Assembly: GCF_014649715.1 (NCBI RefSeq)
Contig: NZ_BMTO01000008.1
Span: 336,967-400,966 of the forward strand
DNA length: 64,000 bases
From: Streptomyces lateritius
Lineage (GTDB): Bacteria > Actinomycetota > Actinomycetes > Streptomycetales > Streptomycetaceae
Direction of reading: 5' to 3'
Numbering within the stretch: the first letter of the stretch is position 1; each line of letters opens with the position of its first letter. Shown piece by piece: positions 1 to 8,082 of this stretch. A model generated the notes under the pieces. That model was given only the letters and a program-made list of their open reading frames with translations, was not told the origin of the DNA and searched no databases. The position numbers were made by a program, and so were the translations under genes.

Positions 1-183
1 GGCGATCGCCCGCATCGTCGTCTTGTCGTAGCCGCGCTCCTTGAAGAGCCGGAGGGCGGTCTCGAGGATGAGGGTGCGGGTCTGTTCGCTCTTCGGGGCC
101 TTGGCCGGGGCCTTCTCCGCGGCGGCAGCCGCAGCCGCGGCGGAATCGGGGTCGGCGGGCTTCTCTTCCTTCACGTCCTTCAC
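1..183 (-). CDS. TetR-family regulator, N-terminal part (cut by window edge)
   Basis: Only the first 61 codons are inside the window. A low-complexity Ala/Lys/Glu leader (about residues 1-29) is followed by the start of a TetR helix-turn-helix domain (SEQTRTLILETALRLFKERG, then YDKTTMRAIA). The start is taken as GTG at 183; a second in-frame GTG at 174 is possible. It begins 11 nt after the stop of the DCC-family gene, so it is probably the third gene of a leftward operon. Two TTGAAC palindromes in front of that operon look like TetR operators, so autoregulation by this protein is a reasonable inference. The ligand is unknown because the C-terminal domain is outside the window. Confidence 0.85.
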   Translation of the reverse strand, partial: MKDVKEEKPADPDSAAAAAAAAEKAPAKAPKSEQTRTLILETALRLFKERGYDKTTMRAIA

Positions 184-194
184 ACCGCCCGAGC

Positions 195-626
195 CTAGCC
201 GGGCGCGCCGGGCGGCTCACACAGCCCGTCCTCGCAGGCCGGCCCGTAGGCCTTCACCGCCTCGCGCCACTTGGCGGCGGCGAGCACGGTCGCCCGGGCG
301 AACGGCTGCCCGGCCGGGGTGGCCAGCCAGTGGGCCTTGGGCCGGTGGTCGGCCAGCGCCCAGAGGCAGACGATCCAGGCGGAGGCGGCGCGGTAGACCT
401 GCCCCCGGTCCCCGATCACGGTGATCTCCCGCAGGGTGGACTCGTGGTCGAGGACCGGGAAGCGGCGCCGGGCCTCCTGGGAGGCGGCCGGGACGAGGTC
501 GAGCGGGACGAGCTGGCGCTGCCGCAGGAGCCAGTGCCGCAGGTGGACACAGAGCGAGCAGTCGGCGTCGTACAGCACCGTCAGGCGGTGGACGGGCGTG
601 ACGGGTCGTCCGGTCGGCGTCGTCAT
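195..626 (-). CDS. DCC-family (DUF393) thiol-disulfide oxidoreductase-like protein
   Basis: This 143-residue soluble protein carries the family signature YDADCSLC at about residues 19-26, followed by conserved RxFPVLD-type and SAW/ALADHRP segments. DCC proteins resemble thioredoxin-fold oxidoreductases with a Cys-x-x-Cys pair, here C22 and C25; substrates are mostly unknown. It starts 8 nt after the stop of the upstream membrane-protein gene and is followed after 11 nt by a TetR gene. The three are likely cotranscribed. A role in thiol redox or membrane-linked chemistry together with the membrane partner is inference only. Confidence 0.8.
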   Translation of the reverse strand: MTTPTGRPVTPVHRLTVLYDADCSLCVHLRHWLLRQRQLVPLDLVPAASQEARRRFPVLDHESTLREITVIGDRGQVYRAASAWIVCLWALADHRPKAHWLATPAGQPFARATVLAAAKWREAVKAYGPACEDGLCEPPGAPG

Positions 627-633
627 GGGGTGC

Positions 634-1077
634 TCACGCCCCGGCGCCCGCGCCGGTGGCGGGCGGCGCCCAGGGGCCCTTGGCGGGACCGGTCCAGTCC
701 TGCGGCGGCACCGGCGGAACCTGCTCGCGCTCCATCACGCCACGGCGCCGGATCTTGTTGAGGACGTAGACGTTGCCGAGGTGCATCACGCCGAGGACGA
801 GCAGCACCACGCCGAGCTTGACCGAGAGCGCCTCGAAGAGGTTCCGGGCGTCAGTGACGGCGTCGTCCTGGCTGAGGTAGAGGGCGACGAAGCCGAAGTT
901 GACGAGGTAGAAGCCGACCACCAGGAGGTGGTTCACGGCGTCCGCGAGCTTCTCGTTCCCGTGCAGGACGTCGGCGAGGAAGATCCTTCCGTTGCGGCTG
1001 AGCGTACGGGCGACCCAGATGGTCAGGCCCACGCTGATCAGCAGGTAGACGATGTACGCGACGACAGTGAGGTCCAT
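634..1077 (-). CDS. Small integral membrane protein (function unknown)
   Basis: This 147-residue protein has three predicted membrane spans (about residues 2-25, 46-66 and 79-99), a cytoplasmic-looking RRR segment and a Pro-rich C-terminal tail. The start is ATG at 1077, preceded by an AGGGAG ribosome site; the long upstream in-frame extension crosses the promoter and is not credible. It is first in a leftward operon with the DCC protein and a TetR regulator. Two perfect TTGAAC palindromes lie 14-73 bp upstream, so it is probably repressor-controlled. I do not recognise the family. Confidence 0.7.
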   Translation of the reverse strand: MDLTVVAYIVYLLISVGLTIWVARTLSRNGRIFLADVLHGNEKLADAVNHLLVVGFYLVNFGFVALYLSQDDAVTDARNLFEALSVKLGVVLLVLGVMHLGNVYVLNKIRRRGVMEREQVPPVPPQDWTGPAKGPWAPPATGAGAGA

Positions 1078-1090
1078 GCCCCACGCTCCC

Positions 1091-1150
1091 TTGAACGCGT
1101 TCAAAAGCTGACGGTCATGACTGTAGGGCTTTACTTGAACATGTTCAAGT
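1091..1150. promoter_or_regulatory. Two TTGAAC-type palindromic operators in a divergent intergenic region
   Basis: TTGAACGCGTTCAA (1091-1104) and ACTTGAACATGTTCAAGT (1133-1150) are both perfect palindromes sharing the half-site TTGAAC, with centres 44 bp apart (about four helical turns). On the minus strand a possible -10, TACAGT, lies at 1125-1120. One site would then overlap the -35 and the other would lie just downstream of the transcription start of the leftward operon. The TetR gene at the end of that operon is the best candidate binder. Confidence 0.75.
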
Positions 1151-1199
1151 GCGGGGAAAAGGGTGGGCGGCCGGCCGTGCGGCCGTCTAAGGTCGGCGG

Positions 1200-1985
1200 G
1201 TGACGCTCTCTCATGACCTGGCCGGTGAAGGCCCCAGCGCTGTCGTCCTGCTCCACTCCGGTGTGTGCGACCGGAGGATGTGGGACGCGCAGTTCGCGGC
1301 GCTGGCCGCCGCCGGACACCGCGTGCTCCGCTGCGACCTCCGCGGCTTCGGCGAGACCCCTGTCGACGCACCGCACACCCACTCCGACGACGTCGTCGCT
1401 CTCCTGGACACGCTCGAGATCGACCGGGCGGCCGTCGTCGGCTCCTCCTTCGGCGGCGCCGTCGCCCTGGAGATCGCCGCCCGTCATCCCGAACGGGTCT
1501 CGGCGCTCGCCCTGCTCTGTCCGGCCGTGCCCGACTTCGAGCCGAGCGCGGAACTGCGGGCCTGGGGCGGGCGTGAGGACGCCCTCCTGGAGGCCGGCGA
1601 CATCGACGGAGCGGTCGCCCTCAACGTCGACACCTGGCTCGGCCCCGAGGCCGGGGCCGAGGCACGGGAGCGGGTACGGGTCATGCAGCGGCGCGCCTTC
1701 GAGGTGCAGCTCGCAGCGCCCGAGGAGTTCCGCCCGCTCGACCCGGGTGTCGGAGCCGCGGAACTCGCCGCGATCGAACTCCCGGCCCTCGTCGTCTCAG
1801 GGGCGCACGACGTGCCGGACTTCCGGGAGATGGCGACCCGGCTCGCGGCCCTCCTGCCGGACGCGCAGTACGTCCGCCTGGACTGGGCCGGTCATCTCCC
1901 GGCCCTGGAGCGCCCGGAGGAGACGGGCAAGCTGCTCGTGGAGTACCTCGCCGCCGGGCCGGGAGCCCCGCGGGCGGCCGTCTGA
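1200..1985 (+). CDS. Alpha/beta-fold hydrolase
   Basis: A 261-residue single-domain hydrolase. The nucleophile elbow is GSSFGG (Ser83), the acid is the Asp in SGAHDVPDF near residue 207, and the catalytic His is in WAGHLPALERPEE near residue 232. The sequence LLHSGVCDRRMWDAQ follows the first strand and forms the oxyanion region. The overall pattern resembles the 3-oxoadipate enol-lactonase/haloperoxidase-like branch, but the substrate cannot be read from sequence. The GTG start at 1200 is preceded by TAAGGT (1188-1193) 6 nt away, suggesting a leaderless mRNA. It is divergent from the membrane protein/DCC/TetR operon and may share its control region. Confidence 0.85.
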   Translation: MTLSHDLAGEGPSAVVLLHSGVCDRRMWDAQFAALAAAGHRVLRCDLRGFGETPVDAPHTHSDDVVALLDTLEIDRAAVVGSSFGGAVALEIAARHPERVSALALLCPAVPDFEPSAELRAWGGREDALLEAGDIDGAVALNVDTWLGPEAGAEARERVRVMQRRAFEVQLAAPEEFRPLDPGVGAAELAAIELPALVVSGAHDVPDFREMATRLAALLPDAQYVRLDWAGHLPALERPEETGKLLVEYLAAGPGAPRAAV

Positions 1986-1992
1986 GACCCGG

Positions 1993-3216
1993 TCAGGGCG
2001 CGGCGCCGAAGCGCCGCACCCCCGGCACCAGGGCCGTCCCGAGACAGCAGCCGCCCACGATCACCGCGGCGGCGATCAGCGGCACTTCCGGGCCCCAGGC
2101 GGAGGCGGCGGCCGGTGCCAGGGTGTAGCCCAGGGGCATGGCGGCCAGGGAGAGCAGCCAGTCGTAGGAGGTGACGCGGGCCAGGGTGTGGGCGGGGACG
2201 GCCTGCTGGACGGCGGTCTCCCAGACGGGCGAGAGGAAGCCGAGGCCGGCCTGGGCGAGCCCGTACGCGGCGACGGTCAGTGGCGCGGGGGCGGGGACGG
2301 CCAGAAGGATCAGGGGGAGGGCGTAGGCGGCGAGGCCGAGGTTCGCCGTCAGGACCGGCCGCCGGGGGCGCAGCCGGTCGGCGAGGAGGGCGCCGAGCAG
2401 GAAGCCCACCGCACCGGTCTGGAGGAACACCACCCAGACGGCCGTACCGCCGAGCCGGGTGAAGGCGATCGACGGGCCGAGGGTCATCAGGACGGCCGCG
2501 GCGGCGTTCCAGGCGCTGTGGGCGACGAGGCTGGTCCAGTACCAGTCGCGGGACCTGACCTCCTGCCAGCCCTCCCTCAGGTCGGCGCGGAGCGAGCGGC
2601 GGGGGACCGGCACCCGCTTGACGTGGACGGCGCGCAGCAGTGCGGCGCTGATCGCGAAGGTGGCCGCGTCCAGGACGAATGCCCAGCCCGCCCCGACGGT
2701 CACGATCAGCAGGCCGGCGAGAGCCGGCCCGCCGATACGGGTGGCGCTCTGGGCCACCCCCATCGCGGCGTTGGCGCGCTGCAGCGCGTCGGGCGCGACC
2801 GTCCCCCGCACCAGAGGGGAGCCGGTCGGCATCGCGAACGCCCCGGCCGCGCCACCGGCGACCTCCGCGCCCGCGATCACCCAGAGGCTCGGGTCGCCGC
2901 TCAGCAATTGCCATCCGACGAGGAGTTGGGCCGCGCAGCGGACGAGGTCGGTGGCCATCGCGACCGTACGGGCGTCGAAGCGGTCGCCGACGACACCACC
3001 GACCGGCAGCAGCAGAAGCTTGGGCACCATCGCGCAGCCCAGGATCAGGGCGAGCGCGGCGGTCGAACCGGTGGCCTCCCAGACGGCGATGGCGAGCGCG
3101 GCCGGGATGACGGCGTCACCCAGGAGGGAGAGCGCCCGGCCGGCGAAGAGCAGCCGGAAGGAGCGGGTGCGCAGCGGGTGGCGGACGCGCGTCGACGGCG
3201 TGACGGGGAATGGCAT
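1993..3216 (-). CDS. MFS transporter
   Basis: A 407-residue protein with about 12 predicted membrane helices. The N-terminus LRTRSFRLLFAGRALSLLGD and the loop GGVVGDRFDARTV are typical of the enterobactin-exporter-like/MFS_3 group that exports drugs or siderophores; the substrate is unknown. The start is ATG at 3216. It is divergent from a MarR regulator across an 86-bp gap holding tandem TTCGN4CGAA operator-like sequences, the usual arrangement of a MarR-repressed efflux pump. Its stop is 8 bp from the stop of the convergent hydrolase gene. Confidence 0.88.
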   Translation of the reverse strand: MPFPVTPSTRVRHPLRTRSFRLLFAGRALSLLGDAVIPAALAIAVWEATGSTAALALILGCAMVPKLLLLPVGGVVGDRFDARTVAMATDLVRCAAQLLVGWQLLSGDPSLWVIAGAEVAGGAAGAFAMPTGSPLVRGTVAPDALQRANAAMGVAQSATRIGGPALAGLLIVTVGAGWAFVLDAATFAISAALLRAVHVKRVPVPRRSLRADLREGWQEVRSRDWYWTSLVAHSAWNAAAAVLMTLGPSIAFTRLGGTAVWVVFLQTGAVGFLLGALLADRLRPRRPVLTANLGLAAYALPLILLAVPAPAPLTVAAYGLAQAGLGFLSPVWETAVQQAVPAHTLARVTSYDWLLSLAAMPLGYTLAPAAASAWGPEVPLIAAAVIVGGCCLGTALVPGVRRFGAAP

Positions 3217-3230
3217 GGCAGCGACATTAT

Positions 3231-3257
3231 TTCGGTACCGAATAATTCGTCAACGAA
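3231..3257. promoter_or_regulatory. Tandem MarR-type operators between MFS and MarR genes
   Basis: TTCGGTACCGAA (3231-3242) is a perfect palindrome. TTCGTCAACGAA (3246-3257) is the same design with one mismatched central pair, and its centre is 15 bp further right. The surrounding DNA is markedly A+T-rich for this genome. Position between divergent MFS and MarR genes points to autoregulation and pump repression by the MarR protein. Confidence 0.7.
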
Positions 3258-3302
3258 ATATTCGGCAGTGAAAGAACCTCGTCGGCGTCGTACGATCGAC
3301 CC

Positions 3303-3842
3303 ATGGAGCCGACCGACCCCGCAGGGCCGCAGCAGCGCGACTGGACCGACGATCACGTGGCGCGCTGGCAGCCCGTCCTGCCCGGCCTCGACCCCGTCGT
3401 CGAGGGCGCGGTCACTCGTATGAAGAAGCTCTCCGTCCATCTGCGCCGGGTCCGCGAACAGTCCCTGCTCGACTTCGACCTCGAACGCCACGAGTTCGAC
3501 ACCCTGCACAAGCTCGCCGGTCGCGGCGGCAGCGCCGCCCCCTCCGACCTCGCCCAGGACCTCGACCTCGCCCCCGCCTCGGTCACCGGCCGGCTGGACG
3601 CCCTGGAGAAGCGCGGCTTCGTCCGCCGCACCCCCTCCACGACCGACCGGCGCCGGGTCGTCGTCGAGCTCACCGCCTCCGGCCGCGAGACCTGGCTCGG
3701 CGCCATGGACGTCCTCGGGCACGAGGAGGAACGACTCCTCGGCGTTCTCGACAAGGACGAGCGCGTGCTGCTCAACGACATGCTCCGCCGTGTCATGACG
3801 GCCGCCGAGCACCCCGACGTCCCGGAGACCTGGCACGGCTGA
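3303..3842 (+). CDS. MarR-family transcriptional regulator
   Basis: A 179-residue protein with a central winged helix: recognition region LAQDLDLAPASVTGRLDALEKRGFVRRTPSTTDRRRVVVELTASG-type at about residues 79-125, flanked by dimerisation helices. The DRR wing motif is intact. A -10-like TACGAT (3291-3296) lies 6 nt before the ATG, so the transcript is probably leaderless. Divergent from an MFS exporter, it most likely represses both genes through the operator pair at 3231-3257. No metal- or cysteine-sensing motif stands out, so a small phenolic or drug-like ligand is the default guess. Confidence 0.88.
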   Translation: MEPTDPAGPQQRDWTDDHVARWQPVLPGLDPVVEGAVTRMKKLSVHLRRVREQSLLDFDLERHEFDTLHKLAGRGGSAAPSDLAQDLDLAPASVTGRLDALEKRGFVRRTPSTTDRRRVVVELTASGRETWLGAMDVLGHEEERLLGVLDKDERVLLNDMLRRVMTAAEHPDVPETWHG

Positions 3843-3886
3843 CCCGCGGCCCGGCCGCCGGCGACCCGCCCGTCCGGCCTACAGGC

Positions 3887-4405
3887 TCACATGCTCAGCG
3901 AACGCGCGTAGTTGAGCTGTCCCATGACCCGGTGGATGGTGTCGGGACCGGTCGCCGGGATCATGGTGGTGTGGTGCCGGCCGCCGCTGGTCACGGTGAC
4001 CTGGATGAAGCCGGTCGTCTGCTTCTCCTTCATCAGCAGGAAGAGAAGACCGATCAGGCACAGCAGGGCGAAGACGATGGCCAGCACGATCGCGACGGTC
4101 GGGATCTTCTCCTCGGTCCGCGACATGTCCATCGCGTTCCACACCGCGCCCTTGAGCGGCATCGAACCGGCCGGCGTGATGATCTGGTCCCCGACGACGG
4201 TGATGTCCCCGAGGCTCAGCAGCGGCGCCCCGCCCCCCTGCGGCACCGGCGGGTACTGCGGCGGCACCGGCACCCCGTCGCCCAGCGTCGGCTGGTACGC
4301 GGGACCCGCCCCCGGCTGGGGATATCCGTAACCCGGCGCCCCCGCCTGCTGATCAGGCCCCCACTGGTACTCGGCGCCGTCCTTGTAAGGGTTCGGCTCG
4401 CTCAT
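3887..4405 (-). CDS. Single-pass membrane protein with Pro/Gly/Tyr-rich N-terminus
   Basis: The 172-residue protein begins with a disordered Pro/Gly/Gln/Tyr-rich segment (residues 1-60). A short conserved stretch (LSLGDITVVGDQIITPAGSMPLKGAVWNA) and one membrane helix at about residues 104-126 (VAIVLAIVFALLCLIGLLFLL) follow, then a roughly 45-residue C-terminal domain. It looks like a conserved streptomycete protein of unknown function. It lies downstream of the sdh operon but behind a strong terminator, so it probably has its own promoter. Confidence 0.75.
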   Translation of the reverse strand: MSEPNPYKDGAEYQWGPDQQAGAPGYGYPQPGAGPAYQPTLGDGVPVPPQYPPVPQGGGAPLLSLGDITVVGDQIITPAGSMPLKGAVWNAMDMSRTEEKIPTVAIVLAIVFALLCLIGLLFLLMKEKQTTGFIQVTVTSGGRHHTTMIPATGPDTIHRVMGQLNYARSLSM

Positions 4406-4430
4406 ATCTCCCCGCTCTCCACAACGAAAA

Positions 4431-4468
4431 GGCCCGCTCCTGCACGCCGCAGCGTACAGAAGCGGGCC
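4431..4468 (-). terminator. Terminator after sdhB
   Basis: GGCCCGCT (4431-4438) pairs with AGCGGGCC (4461-4468). On the minus strand the hairpin is followed by TTTTCG. It lies 19 bp past the sdhB stop and is one of the few hairpins here with a U-run. Confidence 0.75.
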
Positions 4469-4486
4469 ACCACACCGAACCAGGTG

Positions 4487-5245
4487 TCAGAAGCGACGCG
4501 TGATCAGCGCGCGCTTGACCTCCTGGATCGCCTTCGTGACCTCGATGCCACGCGGGCAGGCGTCCGTGCAGTTGAACGTCGTGCGGCAACGCCACACGCC
4601 GTCCTTGTCGTTGAGGATCTCCAGGCGCTGCTCGCCCGCCTCGTCACGCGAGTCGAAGATGAAGCGGTGCGCGTTGACGATCGCGGCCGGACCGAAGTAC
4701 TGGCCGTCGTTCCAGAAGACCGGGCAGGACGACGTGCACGCGGCGCACAGGATGCACTTGGTGGTGTCGTCGAAGCGCTCGCGGTCCTCGGCCGACTGCA
4801 GACGCTCGCGCGTCGGCTCGTTGCCCTTGGTGACCAGGAACGGCATGACGTCCCGGTACGCCTGGAAGAACGGCTCCATGTCCACGACCAGGTCCTTGAG
4901 GACCGTGAGGCCCTTTATGGCCTCGACCGTGATCGGCTTCTCCGGGTTGATGTCCTTGATCAGCGTCTTGCAGGCGAGCCTGTTCTTGCCGTTGATCCGC
5001 ATCGCGTCGGAGCCGCAGATGCCGTGCGCGCAGGAGCGCCGGAAGGTGAGCGAGCCGTCGACGTCCCACTTGATCTTGTGGAGGGCGTCGAGCACGCGCT
5101 CCTTGGGGTCGATCTCGATCTGGAAGTCCTCCCAGACCGCCGCGTCCGAGATCTCGGGGTTGAAGCGGCGGATCCGGAAGGTGACCGTGATGTAGGGGGA
5201 GGCGGCGGAGTCCGCCTCGACCTTGTCCAGTACGGGGGTGGCCAT
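4487..5245 (-). CDS. sdhB: Succinate dehydrogenase iron-sulfur subunit
   Basis: This 252-residue subunit carries electrons from FAD to quinone in complex II. The N-terminal 2Fe-2S ligands are in SCAHGICGSD...LAC (about residues 70-90). The third ligand position is Asp, as in the E. coli enzyme. The C-terminal domain has CILCAACTSSCPV (4Fe-4S) and CRTTFNCTDACPRGI (3Fe-4S/4Fe-4S). Its ATG shares one base with the sdhA stop (TGATG), so translation is coupled. It is the last gene of sdhCDAB and is followed by a U-run terminator. Confidence 0.97.
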   Translation of the reverse strand: MATPVLDKVEADSAASPYITVTFRIRRFNPEISDAAVWEDFQIEIDPKERVLDALHKIKWDVDGSLTFRRSCAHGICGSDAMRINGKNRLACKTLIKDINPEKPITVEAIKGLTVLKDLVVDMEPFFQAYRDVMPFLVTKGNEPTRERLQSAEDRERFDDTTKCILCAACTSSCPVFWNDGQYFGPAAIVNAHRFIFDSRDEAGEQRLEILNDKDGVWRCRTTFNCTDACPRGIEVTKAIQEVKRALITRRF

Positions 5246-6999
5246 CAGTACTTACGCTCCATCGGCTGGTAGCGGGTCTGGACGACGGGCTTGTAGTCGA
5301 GACGCACGGTCTCGGAGCCGTCGGCGCCGACCTCGCGGTACGCCATGGTGTGGCGCATGAAGTTGACGTCGTCGCGGTTGGGGTAGTCCTCGCGGTAGTG
5401 ACCGCCGCGGGACTCCTTGCGCGCCAGGGCCGAGACGGCCATGACCTCGGCCAGGTCGAGCAGGTTGCCCAGCTCGATGGCCTCCAGGAGGTCCGTGTTG
5501 AAACGCTTGCCCTTGTCCTGGATGGACACGTTCAGGTAGCGCTCGCGCAGCTCGGCGATCTTCTCGACCGCCGTCTTGATGGTCTGCTCGGTACGGAACA
5601 CCATCACGTTGGCGTCCATCGTCTCCTGCAGCTCCTTGCGGAGCACGGAGACCCGCTCCGTACCCGTGGAGTTGCGCAGCCGCTCGACCTGCTCGGCGAC
5701 GAACGCCGCCGGGTTCTCGGGCAGCTCGACGTAGTCGGACTTCGCCGAGTACTCGGCGGCGGCGATACCGGCCCGCTTGCCGAAGACGTTGATGTCCAGG
5801 AGCGAGTTGGTGCCCAGACGGTTGGCGCCGTGCACGGAGACACAGGCGACCTCGCCCGCCGCGTACAGACCCGGGACGACGGTGGTGTTGTCGCTGAGGA
5901 CCTCACCCTCGACGTTGGTCGGGATGCCGCCCATGGCGTAGTGCGCGGTCGGCTGGATCGGGATCGGGTCCGTGTAGGGCTCGATGCCGAGGTACGTACG
6001 GGCGAACTCGGTGATGTCCGGGAGCTTGGCGTCGAGCTGCTCCGGCGGAAGGTGCGTCAGGTCGAGGTAGACGTGGTCGCCCTCGGGACCGCAGCCGCGA
6101 CCCTCGCGGATCTCCGTGTAGATGGAGCGCGAGACGACGTCACGGGACGCGAGGTCCTTCATGACCGGCGCGTACTTCTCCATGAAGCGCTCGCCGTCCT
6201 TGTTGCGGAGGATGCCGCCCTCACCGCGGGCGCCCTCCGTCAGCAGGATGCCCATGCGCCAGATGCCCGTCGGGTGGAACTGGAAGAACTCCATGTCCTC
6301 CAGCGGCAGACCGCGCCGGTAGCAGGCCGCCTGGCCGTCACCGGTGAGGGTGTGCGCGTTGGAGGTCACCTTGAAGAACTTGCCCGTGCCGCCGGAGGCG
6401 TAGATCACGGCCTTGGCCTGGAAGATGTGGATCTCGCCGGTGGCCAGCTCGTAGGCGACCACACCGGCCGACTTCTTGACGCCGTCGACCTCGGTGATCA
6501 GCTGGTCCAGGACGTAGAACTCGTTGAAGAACTCCACGCCCTCCTTGACGCAGTTCTGGTACAGCGTCTGGAGGATCATGTGACCGGTGCGGTCCGCGGC
6601 GTAGCAGGACCGGCGGACCGGGGCCTCGCCGTGGTTGCGGGAGTGACCGCCGAAGCGGCGCTGGTCGATGGTGCCGTCCGGCGTCCGGTTGAACGGCAGG
6701 CCCATCTTCTCCAGGTCGAGGACGGCGTCGATGGCCTCCTTCGCCAGGATCTCGGCGGCGTCCTGGTCGACCAGGTAGTCACCACCCTTGACCGTGTCGA
6801 AGGTGTGCCACTCCCAGTTGTCCTCCTCCACGTTGGCGAGCGCGGCGGCCATGCCGCCCTGCGCCGCGCCCGTGTGGGAGCGGGTGGGGTAGAGCTTCGT
6901 CAGCACGGCGGTGCGGCTGCGCTTCGTCGCCTCGATGGCGGCGCGCATGCCGGCGCCGCCGGCGCCGACGATGACGGTGTCGTACTTGTGGATCTTCAT
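5245..6999 (-). CDS. sdhA: Succinate dehydrogenase flavoprotein subunit
   Basis: This 584-residue catalytic subunit oxidises succinate to fumarate. It shows the FAD dinucleotide motif GAGGAG (residues 12-17), the covalent-flavin histidine H42 in RSHTGAAQGG, the active-site segment GGHSRNHGEAPVRRSCYAADRTGH, and HPTGI and HYAMGGI motifs. Length and motifs are normal for the family. It starts 25 bp after sdhD and is coupled to sdhB. A minus-strand operon order C-D-A-B is standard for actinobacteria. Confidence 0.97.
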   Translation of the reverse strand: MKIHKYDTVIVGAGGAGMRAAIEATKRSRTAVLTKLYPTRSHTGAAQGGMAAALANVEEDNWEWHTFDTVKGGDYLVDQDAAEILAKEAIDAVLDLEKMGLPFNRTPDGTIDQRRFGGHSRNHGEAPVRRSCYAADRTGHMILQTLYQNCVKEGVEFFNEFYVLDQLITEVDGVKKSAGVVAYELATGEIHIFQAKAVIYASGGTGKFFKVTSNAHTLTGDGQAACYRRGLPLEDMEFFQFHPTGIWRMGILLTEGARGEGGILRNKDGERFMEKYAPVMKDLASRDVVSRSIYTEIREGRGCGPEGDHVYLDLTHLPPEQLDAKLPDITEFARTYLGIEPYTDPIPIQPTAHYAMGGIPTNVEGEVLSDNTTVVPGLYAAGEVACVSVHGANRLGTNSLLDINVFGKRAGIAAAEYSAKSDYVELPENPAAFVAEQVERLRNSTGTERVSVLRKELQETMDANVMVFRTEQTIKTAVEKIAELRERYLNVSIQDKGKRFNTDLLEAIELGNLLDLAEVMAVSALARKESRGGHYREDYPNRDDVNFMRHTMAYREVGADGSETVRLDYKPVVQTRYQPMERKY

Positions 7000-7024
7000 G
7001 TCGTGGATTACCTCAGCCCCGTGC

Positions 7025-7501
7025 CTAGCGGATGTTCGGGTCGAAGGTGAAGATCACCAGCGTGCCCAGAAGGATGGTGAACACCGTGGCGGTGTACAGC
7101 AGGCCCTTGAGCCACAGGCGCGTGTTGGCCCGCTCCGCGTAGTCGTTGATGACCGTGCGGAGGCCGTTGGCGCCGTGCAGCATGGCGAGCCAGAGCATCA
7201 GGAGGTCCCAGACCTGCCAGAACGGGGACGCCCAGCGGCCGGCCACGAAGGCGAAGCCGATCTTGGAGACGCCGCCGTCGAGGAAGAGCTGGATCAGCAG
7301 GTGGCCGAGGACCAGCACGACGAGGACGATGCCCGAGAGGCGCATGAAGAGCCACGCGGCCATCTCGAAGTTGCCTCGGGTCGCCTTCGGCGTCCTGCCG
7401 GTGCGCTTGCGGGGGGCCTCGATGTACGGGGCCGGGTTGTCCACGTCGTAGTGGGCGCCGCCCTCGACGGGACCGATCGCGGAAGTGGTGTCAGTGGACA
7501 T
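7025..7501 (-). CDS. sdhD: Succinate dehydrogenase membrane anchor subunit
   Basis: A 158-residue hydrophobic anchor. A soluble N-terminus of about 50 residues is followed by three membrane helices. MLHGANGLRTVINDY has the conserved His/Arg pattern near the haem/quinone site. Together with SdhC it holds the SdhAB dimer on the membrane and forms the menaquinone-reduction site. The start is ATG at 7501, 8 bp after the sdhC stop. Confidence 0.93.
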   Translation of the reverse strand: MSTDTTSAIGPVEGGAHYDVDNPAPYIEAPRKRTGRTPKATRGNFEMAAWLFMRLSGIVLVVLVLGHLLIQLFLDGGVSKIGFAFVAGRWASPFWQVWDLLMLWLAMLHGANGLRTVINDYAERANTRLWLKGLLYTATVFTILLGTLVIFTFDPNIR

Positions 7502-7509
7502 GTCTGGCG

Positions 7510-7890
7510 TCAGCTCCCGAACAGTTCACGTGCGGCGTGGCCGAGGACGGGATACACGGAGCCCGCCATCAGCACGACCCAGATGCCCATGACGGTCCAG
7601 AGCATCTGCTTCTGGTAGCGCGGGCCCTTGGACCAGAAGTCCACGGCGATGACCCGCAGGCCGTTGAGCGCGTGGAAGAGGATGGCGGCGACGAGGCCGT
7701 ACTCGAGGAGTGCGACGATCGGCGTCTTGTACGTGGCGACGACATCGTCGTACGCCTCGGGGGAGACGCGGACGAGAGCGGTGTCCAGCACGTGTACGAA
7801 CAGGAAGAAGAAGATGAGGACGCCGGTGACTCGATGAGCCACCCAGGACCACATTCCTTCCCGGCCGCGGTACAGCGTTCCAGCCGGCAC
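7510..7890 (-). CDS. sdhC: Succinate dehydrogenase cytochrome b556 subunit
   Basis: This 126-residue protein has three membrane helices. WSWVAHRVTGVLIFFFLFVH and LFHALNGLRVIAVDF supply the conserved His residues expected for haem b and quinone binding. It is the first gene of sdhCDAB. The 192 bp upstream, shared with the stop end of the next minus-strand gene, must hold the operon promoter. I could not fix a convincing -35/-10 pair there. Confidence 0.93.
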   Translation of the reverse strand: MPAGTLYRGREGMWSWVAHRVTGVLIFFFLFVHVLDTALVRVSPEAYDDVVATYKTPIVALLEYGLVAAILFHALNGLRVIAVDFWSKGPRYQKQMLWTVMGIWVVLMAGSVYPVLGHAARELFGS

Positions 7891-8082
7891 GGAAATACCC
7901 TCCGGGAGCGGGGATCAGGGTCGGCCGGCTTCTCTGTCGGTCAGACCCGGCCGGGTACGGTCCACCGGCCCTGGTCATCGTAGCGACGAGATGTCGGTTC
8001 CCTCGCGCGGGGTCCGTAGGTGTGATCAAAGAGGCACGGACGGGCTATCGCCTGGACGGGAATCGCCGCATTCCGGACGGAA

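Noticed and set aside
1213..3423. A 736-codon plus-strand open frame
   Set aside because: It runs across a clear hydrolase gene and antisense to the MFS gene, with Arg/Ser/Pro-rich composition typical of GC-rich shadow frames and no recognisable domain.
5350..7050. A 566-codon plus-strand open frame
   Set aside because: It is the exact antisense of sdhA with a mirror composition; sdhA has every catalytic motif.
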